Positions 60,205 through 64,000 of a stretch of DNA of 64,000 nt are shown one piece after another. Location of the stretch: the NCBI RefSeq assembly GCF_027533625.1, contig NZ_JAQAGZ010000010.1, forward strand, positions 124,001 through 188,000, read 5' to 3'. How positions within the stretch are numbered: the stretch's first letter is position 1; every line of letters begins with the position of its first letter. The DNA comes from Paenibacillus gyeongsangnamensis. Its GTDB lineage: Bacteria; Bacillota; Bacilli; Paenibacillales; NBRC-103111. The notes below the pieces were generated by a model that made no database searches, had not been told where the DNA came from, and worked only from the letters and a program-made list of their open reading frames with translations. A program made the translations under genes and the position numbers.

Positions 60205-62004
60205 ATGATCGGCACCATGCAGGAAGCGCAAGCGCTGCTGAAAAAATATTACGGCTACCCGGATTTCCGGCCCGGCCAGAAGAAAGTGATCGCCAGCATC
60301 CTCGGCGGCTCGGATACGCTGGGCATTATGCCAACCGGCGGGGGCAAGTCGATCTGCTACCAGATCCCGGCGCTTCTGATGAGCGGGACGACTATCGTCG
60401 TATCGCCGCTCATCTCACTGATGAAGGACCAGGTCGACGGCCTCGACAGCATCGGCGTGCCGGCGACGTATATCAACAGCTCGCTGACGTACGCGCAGGT
60501 GGAGACGCGGATCCGCAAGGCTGCCCGCGGTGAATACAAGCTGCTGTACGTAGCGCCCGAGCGGCTCGAGCACGAGCGGTTCCTGGAGCTGCTGTCGGAG
60601 CTCGTCGTGCCGATGATCGCGGTCGACGAAGCCCACTGCGTCTCGCAGTGGGGTCACGATTTCCGCCCGAGCTACACACGGATCAGCGACCTCGTCCGGC
60701 ATCTGCCGAACCGGCCGCTGCTGGCCGCGTTCACGGCGACGGCGACGGACCGCGTGCGCGAGGACATTGTCCTGCACCTGAAGCTGCGGGAGCCGCAGGT
60801 GTTCGTCACCGGCTTCGCCCGGGACAACCTGTCGTTCACCGTCGTGAAGGGCGAGAACAAACGCGACGTGCTGACGTCGTTCATTCGCGAGCATGCGTCG
60901 GACGCGGGCATTATTTATGCCGCTACGCGCAAGGAAGTCGACCAGCTGTACGAGTACCTGAAGCGTCAAGGCGTGGCGGCGGGACGTTACCATGCGGGCA
61001 TGACGGACAAGGAACGGGCGGAGGCGCAGGAGCAGTTCCTATACGACGAGGTGCGGGTGATGGTCGCAAGCAACGCCTTCGGCATGGGCATCGACAAGTC
61101 GAACGTCCGGTATGTGCTCCACTTCAACATGCCGAAGAACATGGAAGCGTACTATCAAGAGGCGGGCCGCGCCGGACGCGACGGCGAGCCGAGCGAATGC
61201 CAGCTGCTGTTCAGCCCGCAGGATATACACATCCAGAAGTTTCTGATCGAGCAGTCGGTCGCCGACCCGGACCGGCAGGCGCAGGAGTACCGGCGGCTGC
61301 AGCAGATGGCCGATTACTGCCATACGCCGCAGTGCCTGCAGCGGTACATCGTCCGTTATTTCGGCGGGGAGATGGAGGAGGACTGCGGACAGTGCAGCAA
61401 CTGCGCCAGCCCGGATCTGGAGCTGACGGACATTACGCTGGAGGCGCAGCAGATCTTCTCTTGCGTTCGCCGCATGCGCGAGCGGTTCGGCATGATGCTG
61501 GTAGCGGCGGTGCTGAAGGGCTCCCGCGCCAAGAAGGTGCTCGAGATGGGCTTCGACGAGCTCAGCACGTACGGGCTCATGAAGAGCCGCGCCGAGAAGG
61601 ACATCGTCGACCTGATCCAGCTGCTGATCGCCGAAGGCTACCTGCAGCTGACGGAAGGCAAGTACCCGGTCGTCAAGCTGGCGTCCAAGGCGGCCGCCGT
61701 GCTCTCCGGGGAGGAGAAGGTCGTGCACCGGATCCGCATTCAGGCGGCTCCGGCGGCGAGGGACGTCGAGACGGAGCTGTTCGACGCGCTGCGGCAGGTC
61801 CGCACGGAGATCGCGAAGCGGGAGGGCATCCCGCCGTACATCGTGTTCCCGGACAGCACCTTGCGCGAGATGTGCGGCGTGAAGCCGACGAACCCGGCGG
61901 CCATGCTGAAGATCAAGGGCGTCGGGGAAGCGAAATTTTTCAAATACGGTGCTTATTTCATCGAATTCTTCAAGCAGCTGCAGAGCCGGGAGCACCACGG
62001 GTAG
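60205..62004 (+). CDS. recQ: RecQ-family ATP-dependent DNA helicase
   Basis: 599 aa. Helicase motifs: Q/0 motif YGYPDFRPGQKKVI, Walker A PTGGGKS, DEAH in AVDEAHCVSQWGHDFRPSY, motif III FTATAT and motif VI YYQEAGRAGRDG. The zinc-binding region (CHTPQCLQRYIVRYFG, then CGQCSNC) and winged-helix domain follow, and the C-terminus has an HRDC-like domain (RQVRTEIAKREGIPPYIVFPDSTLREMC). Normal length for bacterial RecQ. Role in recombination and replication-fork repair. ATG 60205 has AAAGGAGG upstream. Confidence 0.97.
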   Translation: MIGTMQEAQALLKKYYGYPDFRPGQKKVIASILGGSDTLGIMPTGGGKSICYQIPALLMSGTTIVVSPLISLMKDQVDGLDSIGVPATYINSSLTYAQVETRIRKAARGEYKLLYVAPERLEHERFLELLSELVVPMIAVDEAHCVSQWGHDFRPSYTRISDLVRHLPNRPLLAAFTATATDRVREDIVLHLKLREPQVFVTGFARDNLSFTVVKGENKRDVLTSFIREHASDAGIIYAATRKEVDQLYEYLKRQGVAAGRYHAGMTDKERAEAQEQFLYDEVRVMVASNAFGMGIDKSNVRYVLHFNMPKNMEAYYQEAGRAGRDGEPSECQLLFSPQDIHIQKFLIEQSVADPDRQAQEYRRLQQMADYCHTPQCLQRYIVRYFGGEMEEDCGQCSNCASPDLELTDITLEAQQIFSCVRRMRERFGMMLVAAVLKGSRAKKVLEMGFDELSTYGLMKSRAEKDIVDLIQLLIAEGYLQLTEGKYPVVKLASKAAAVLSGEEKVVHRIRIQAAPAARDVETELFDALRQVRTEIAKREGIPPYIVFPDSTLREMCGVKPTNPAAMLKIKGVGEAKFFKYGAYFIEFFKQLQSREHHG

Positions 62005-62051
62005 GCTCCGCGGCTTAAATGATAACAGGGTATGGAAAGAGGCGGACGGTC

Positions 62052-62708
62052 GTGGCAAAGTCAAAGTTTTACGTTGTATGGGAAGGCCGGCAGCCTGGCG
62101 TATATAAGACATGGGCGGAATGCCAGGCGCAGACGAACGGCTTCCCGCAGGCGAAGTTCAAGTCTTACGAGAGCGAAGCGGAAGCGAAGGCCGCCTTCGC
62201 CGCCGGCTGGAAGAAGGCGTTCGGAGCGGCTGCGTCCAAGGCGGGCGGCGCGCCCCGGGCCGCCTCGGCCAAAACCGCCGTACCGGGCGAGCTTCCGTCC
62301 GAGGTCGAGCTCGACAGCCTGTCCGTCGACGTCGGGTGCAGCGGCAACCCCGGTATCGTGGAGTACAAGGGCGTCTCGACGCGGACGGGCGAGGTCATTT
62401 TCCAGCATCCGCCGATCAAGAAGGGGACGAACAACATGGGCGAGTTTCTCGCCATCGTGCATGCGCTTGCTTATCTGAAGAAGAAGGGCAGCAGCATGAC
62501 GATCTACAGCGACTCCATGACGGCGATCTCTTGGGTGCGGAAGAAGACGGTGGCGTCCAATCTGGTACGCGACAACACGACGAAGGAAATCTGGGAGCTG
62601 GTGGACCGGGCGGAAGCCTGGCTGCGCAGCAATTCATATCCTAACAAGATTATCAAATGGGATACGAAAGCTTGGGGCGAGATCAAGGCCGATTACGGTC
62701 GTAAGTAA
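62052..62708 (+). CDS. Ribonuclease H1 with hybrid-binding domain
   Basis: About 218 aa. N-terminal viroplasmin/hybrid-binding domain (KFYVVWEGRQPGVYKTWAECQAQTNGFPQAKFKSYESEAEAKAAF), an Ala-rich linker, and a C-terminal RNase H fold with catalytic acids in LSVDVGCSGNPG, NNMGEFLAIVHAL, IYSDSMTAISWV and the final Asp of WDTKAWGEIKADY. It cuts the RNA strand of RNA-DNA hybrids. GTG 62052 is preferred over ATG 62019 because GAGG lies nine bases before it and the family domain begins there. It follows recQ and may share its transcript. Confidence 0.9.
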   Translation: MAKSKFYVVWEGRQPGVYKTWAECQAQTNGFPQAKFKSYESEAEAKAAFAAGWKKAFGAAASKAGGAPRAASAKTAVPGELPSEVELDSLSVDVGCSGNPGIVEYKGVSTRTGEVIFQHPPIKKGTNNMGEFLAIVHALAYLKKKGSSMTIYSDSMTAISWVRKKTVASNLVRDNTTKEIWELVDRAEAWLRSNSYPNKIIKWDTKAWGEIKADYGRK

Positions 62709-62761
62709 AAAAGGTAACCATAGTAAAACGAAAAATATATATCAAATCTTATTTATTTTGT

Positions 62762-62785
62762 CCGCCCCCAAAGGGCGGGCTTTTG
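62762..62785 (+). terminator. Hairpin terminator after RNase H gene
   Basis: CCGCCC/GGGCGG around CCAAA, followed by GCTTTTG. Confidence 0.75.
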
Positions 62786-62904
62786 TGCGTTTGGCCGCAC
62801 GATCGGCTAAGGAGTGAAAGTCTCTTTTCAAGCGCTCGTTATAATCCGCGTTACAATTCCCCGGTTGAGCAGCACCTATATACGTCCAGTACCACGTATC
62901 GAGA

Positions 62905-63852
62905 CTAATCATATTTGGACATGATTTCCTCGATCAGCCGTTTCATAAGGCCTATCAGCTCCGCAGGCTGCTTTACTGTCGCCTCATTGCCGAGTCCGAT
63001 GAAAAATCTGGCATAAAATGCGAGGTCGCTCTGAGGAACCGGACCTTCCAGCCACCCGGTGCCATCCTCCCGGGTATGCAAATGGGTGCCCAGCCATAAG
63101 ACGGCCTCGCACATTTGGACGCCTTTTTGAGTCAATTCCGCATATAGCCCGGCCGATTCCTTCTCCGTTTGAAATACCGACTCCTTATTTCCAAGATGGA
63201 TATGCCGCAGATCCATGGGCTCCGTACCGTCGGCATCATATGCCGCCGAAAGAATCCGATCGCAGCGGAAGATGCGATAATCTTTGCGAAGAAAGCAATA
63301 AGCGGGACAAAACCACAAGCCGTTATGGGCGTAAATTCCGATCGGCTGTATTTTTCGGCCCTCCTTATCTTCCCGCGATTCATATTCAATAAGCAATACC
63401 TTTTGATGAACGGCCGCATCCAGCAGGATCGATAAATAAGGGGATTCCTGCTGCCTCGTCGGCGTCACGAAGTCCACCCGATTTTTCATTTGGTCTATGC
63501 GATCGCGAACGTCCCCGGACATGTGCAAATAAAATTTGTTCAATGCCGAAACCGATTCCGCTTCAAAGGGCAAAGAAGAATAATGTCGAAGCGCATACAC
63601 CGCAAAAAACATGGAGACAGCCTCTTCTTCGGAAAAGGCGATGGGCGGCAAAATTCTTTCCTTGAGCACCTGATAACCGCCGTGCGGACCTACCTCCGAG
63701 TAAAGAGGTACCCCCATCCCGCTTAATTCCTGCAGGTCCCTTAGCATCGTTCTCGTGGATACGCCAAACTCCCGGGCAAGCTCTTTCACCGTAAATTTCC
63801 GTTTTCGGTTAACCGTCATCATCAGTTCCAGCAAACGTTTCGATTTAGACAT
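62905..63852 (-). CDS. WYL-domain HTH transcriptional regulator (YafY-like)
   Basis: About 315 aa. N-terminal DeoR-type helix-turn-helix (KRLLELMMTVNRKRKFTVKELAREFGVSTRTMLRDLQELSGMGVPLYSEVGPHGGYQV), a WYL-like domain (about 150-240: VLLIEYESREDKEGRKIQPIGIYAHNGLWFCPAYCFLRKDYRIFRCDRILSA) and a C-terminal domain of the same family. The WYL domain binds ligands or nucleic acid. ATG 63852 follows GGAG with spacing seven. It is divergent from an MFS gene with a perfect palindrome between (63881), so it likely controls that gene and itself. Confidence 0.9.
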   Translation of the reverse strand: MSKSKRLLELMMTVNRKRKFTVKELAREFGVSTRTMLRDLQELSGMGVPLYSEVGPHGGYQVLKERILPPIAFSEEEAVSMFFAVYALRHYSSLPFEAESVSALNKFYLHMSGDVRDRIDQMKNRVDFVTPTRQQESPYLSILLDAAVHQKVLLIEYESREDKEGRKIQPIGIYAHNGLWFCPAYCFLRKDYRIFRCDRILSAAYDADGTEPMDLRHIHLGNKESVFQTEKESAGLYAELTQKGVQMCEAVLWLGTHLHTREDGTGWLEGPVPQSDLAFYARFFIGLGNEATVKQPAELIGLMKRLIEEIMSKYD

Positions 63853-63880
63853 GACATGGCTCCAATGATCTTTAGATTTT

Positions 63881-63897
63881 GTGACAATCATTGTCAC
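63881..63897. promoter_or_regulatory. Perfect palindrome between WYL gene and MFS gene
   Basis: GTGACAATCATTGTCAC: 8-bp arms around one base, in the 100-base divergent promoter region. Best candidate operator for the WYL regulator. Confidence 0.7.
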
Positions 63898-63952
63898 TAT
63901 TATCCCCTACAATAAGGTTCAAGATCAAATATAAAAGTAAAGGGTGAAGAAA

Positions 63953-64000
63953 ATGAATAAAATCATTGCGTTATTTTTTCTCGTCATGTTCGTGATCGGT
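63953..64000 (+). CDS. MFS transporter, 5' end only (cut by the window)
   Basis: ATG 63953 with AGGGTGAAG upstream opens MNKIIALFFLVMFVIG, which matches the start of the MFS gene at 40275 (MKRILFLFFLVMFGIG) at most positions. The rest is outside the window. Likely an exporter controlled by the divergent WYL regulator. Confidence 0.7.
   Translation, partial: MNKIIALFFLVMFVIG

Noticed and set aside
60648..62018. Alternative plus-strand frame inside recQ (456 codons)
   Set aside because: Shifted frame with Gly/Arg/Ala-rich chance composition; recQ in the first frame is complete.

Overview
The window looks like a chromosomal segment of an endospore-forming, GC-rich Firmicute, most likely Paenibacillus or a close relative (inference from gene content and codon use, not from a marker gene). 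The evidence is an A-C-D-B spore germinant-receptor operon, a spore-coat transglutaminase, GerP-like small proteins, a LysM/GH18 spore-type hydrolase, a sporulation-type PAS histidine kinase, many sugar-ABC parts, strong AGGAGG ribosome sites and frequent GTG/TTG starts. I saw no rRNA, tRNA, CRISPR array, prophage or insertion sequence.

Layout. 0-3.5 kb: sugar ABC transporter (binding lipoprotein and two permeases). 3.5-8 kb: alkyladenine glycosylase gene (frameshifted), LysM/GH18 protein, alpha/beta hydrolase, short UvrC-like gene (frameshifted). 7.9-12 kb: germinant-receptor operon, divergent from an NhaC-type antiporter. 13.6-20.4 kb: an unknown 281-aa protein, DinB-like, pentapeptide-repeat, alditol-oxidase-like, secreted and BluB proteins. 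20.4-22.4 kb: thiC behind a TPP riboswitch and terminator, with bluB apparently in the same transcript. 22.6-26.7 kb: PAS kinase with an in-frame amber codon, then an ABC exporter/two-component cluster in which permease and kinase are fused by an apparent deletion. 26.7-35.2 kb: amino-acid permease, DsrE/glutaredoxin/Crp operon, truncated ECF sigma gene, small genes, SGNH hydrolase, HNH nuclease, AraC regulator, aldo/keto reductase. 35.2-41.5 kb: interspersed repeats, an orphan binding protein, SdpI-like protein, GerP-like/Hsp20 cluster, and an ArsR-regulated MFS gene (frameshifted). 42-52.7 kb: LtaS-like enzyme, a repeat-rich intergenic zone, dGTPase, tgl, subtilase, nagZ, MFS transporter, GT28 glycosyltransferase. 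52.7-64 kb: YhfH, nitroreductase, DUF1992, CcdC, an ECF sigma remnant, SDR, GNAT, a KPRSRA-repeat protein, a frameshifted membrane protein, GT2, recQ, RNase H, and a WYL regulator divergent from an MFS gene cut by the window edge.

Two themes stand out. First, gene damage: four otherwise good genes and one sigma remnant each need one extra base to read through, mostly at short homopolymers. This suggests uncorrected sequencing deletions, although true decay is possible. There are also an amber codon, one deletion fusion and two ECF sigma genes ending in or near region 2. Second, regulatory and repeat architecture: a TPP riboswitch with an overt terminator, a matched pair of ArsR-type operators, palindromes beside other regulators and enzymes, and at least two families of intergenic repeats present at several places.

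No clear new defence or biosynthetic system was found. The best candidates for something less described are the three-paralogue GerPA/F-like cluster with Hsp20, the KPRSRA-repeat/helix protein, the region-2-only sigma pair, and thiC-bluB under TPP control.
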